5,093 nt of DNA from Candidatus Magasanikiibacteriota bacterium (GTDB taxonomy: Bacteria > Patescibacteriota > Patescibacteriia > Magasanikbacterales > 2-02-FULL-50-9b): NCBI GenBank assembly GCA_026396555.1, contig JAPLWO010000015.1:10876-15968 (forward strand). Direction: 5' to 3'. Shown piece by piece: positions 4,393 to 5,093 of this stretch; the first letter of the stretch is position 1, and every line of letters starts with the position of its first letter. Both the position numbers and the translations under genes were made by a program. The notes below the pieces were generated by a model. It made no database searches. It was not told where the DNA came from and saw only the letters and a list, made by a program, of their open reading frames with translations.

Positions 4393-5093
4393 ATGCAACA
4401 CCCCCATTCAACTTTACGCGCGCTTGGACTCAATGAACCTGAAATTCAGGTGTATTTAGCAATGTTGGGCGGCCGACAAACTGCACAAGAAATTATAAAA
4501 ACAACCGGTGAACCACGCGCAACTGTTTATTACTCAATTTCAACACTCGAACGCCGTGGATTGATTAGTAAAACAGGACTCGCTGGAAATAAACGCTATG
4601 CCGTCGAGTCAGTCAGTCGACTTGAGCAAATTGTAGATGAAAAATCAGATGAAATTGCAAAACTTCGAACAGATGTCCAAAAATTAATTCCTCTACTTAC
4701 TGCTGAGCAGAGTAGTCAAAATGAACACAAGCCAACCGTTACTTTTTTTGAAGGAGTTACCGCAGTGAAAAACGTTGTGATGGATTCCTTATATTGCCGA
4801 AGTGGCCAAATCGATGTGATCACGCCTAATAATAATTTTTTTCATCAAGTTGGCAAAGATTTTGTCGCACGGTATGTCACAGAACGAACTGATCGCAAAA
4901 TCAAAACTCGAAATCTATGGGAAAACGAGATTGACACAGCTATTTATAAAAAATATTACTCTGGACTCTCCGAGATTCGGATTTTACCAGATGTTATGCG
5001 CGAAAAATTCGCAACAACTATTTTTATTTTTGATGATAAGGTTCTACAAATCTCATCACTTAAAAACTCATATGCAATTTTAACCACCTCACA
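4393..5093 (+). CDS. TrmB-family transcriptional regulator, 3'-truncated by window edge
   Basis: The frame is open from the ATG to the right edge, giving 233 complete codons with no stop. Residues 1-75 form a TrmB-type winged helix: STLRALGLNEPEIQVYLAML, then QTAQEIIKTTGEPRATVYYSISTLERRGLI with the recognition helix around 42-55, and a wing at KTGLAGNKRYAVE. Residues 77-105 look like the short coiled coil that mediates dimerisation in this family. From about 115 a TVTFFEGVTAVKNVV segment opens the effector domain, and FATTIFIFDDKVLQISS (206-222) resembles the PLD-like C-terminal fold seen in many family members. TrmB proteins are best known from archaea as sugar-responsive regulators, but family members also occur in bacteria. 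No ligand can be read from this sequence. The gene is divergent from coaD across 103 bp. Family assignment is good; function is unknown. Confidence 0.83.
   Translation, partial: MQHPHSTLRALGLNEPEIQVYLAMLGGRQTAQEIIKTTGEPRATVYYSISTLERRGLISKTGLAGNKRYAVESVSRLEQIVDEKSDEIAKLRTDVQKLIPLLTAEQSSQNEHKPTVTFFEGVTAVKNVVMDSLYCRSGQIDVITPNNNFFHQVGKDFVARYVTERTDRKIKTRNLWENEIDTAIYKKYYSGLSEIRILPDVMREKFATTIFIFDDKVLQISSLKNSYAILTTS

Noticed and set aside
4850..5083. A 77-residue + strand open frame near the right edge
   Set aside because: It is an out-of-frame shadow of the TrmB-family regulator, whose frame continues through this region to the window edge with coherent family features.
1..5093. Possible reassignment of TGA to glycine, as in some CPR lineages
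   Set aside because: No gene here ends in TGA, but about 1,500 complete codons also contain no in-frame TGA, whereas a recoded genome should show many.

Overview
This window looks like bacterial chromosome, not mobile DNA. It is compact and moderately AT-rich, uses standard stop codons (TAA or TAG at all five visible gene ends) and has short intergenic gaps. A trigger factor, a LexA homologue with Gram-positive-type operators, a Y-family polymerase, CoaD and a TrmB-family regulator together would fit a Patescibacteria (CPR) type genome. That placement is an inference from gene content and style; nothing here is a taxonomic marker.

Layout, left to right: (1) the 3' part of a trigger factor gene (tig), which enters from the left edge and ends in a strong intrinsic terminator; (2) a 145-bp regulatory gap holding a near-consensus sigma70 promoter, two GAAC-N4-GTTC LexA boxes and a run of DnaA-box-like 9-mers; (3) a lexA-like gene overlapping a Y-family DNA polymerase gene, both on the + strand; (4) a convergent terminator region; (5) a minus-strand pair, coaD followed by an HD-superfamily phosphohydrolase gene that starts inside coaD; (6) a 103-bp divergent control region; (7) a + strand TrmB-family regulator cut by the right edge. 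No gap exceeds 300 bp. No tRNA, rRNA, CRISPR or insertion sequence was seen.

The most interesting part is the lexA-polymerase unit. The repressor has a LexA-type DNA-binding N-terminus, but its peptidase half resembles UmuD: an Ala-Gly-Phe-Pro cleavage context, cleavage site to Ser distance as in UmuD, and a 114-residue C-terminal fragment. It is translationally overlapped with a UmuC/DinB-type polymerase, and both sit behind a promoter carrying two LexA boxes. One polypeptide could therefore act as the SOS repressor and, after self-cleavage, as a UmuD'-like partner of the polymerase. That dual role is a hypothesis. The sequence itself shows the operators, the catalytic residues and the operon structure.

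The right half is more ordinary: CoA biosynthesis (CoaD) coupled to an HD hydrolase of unknown substrate, divergent from a regulator that may or may not control it.
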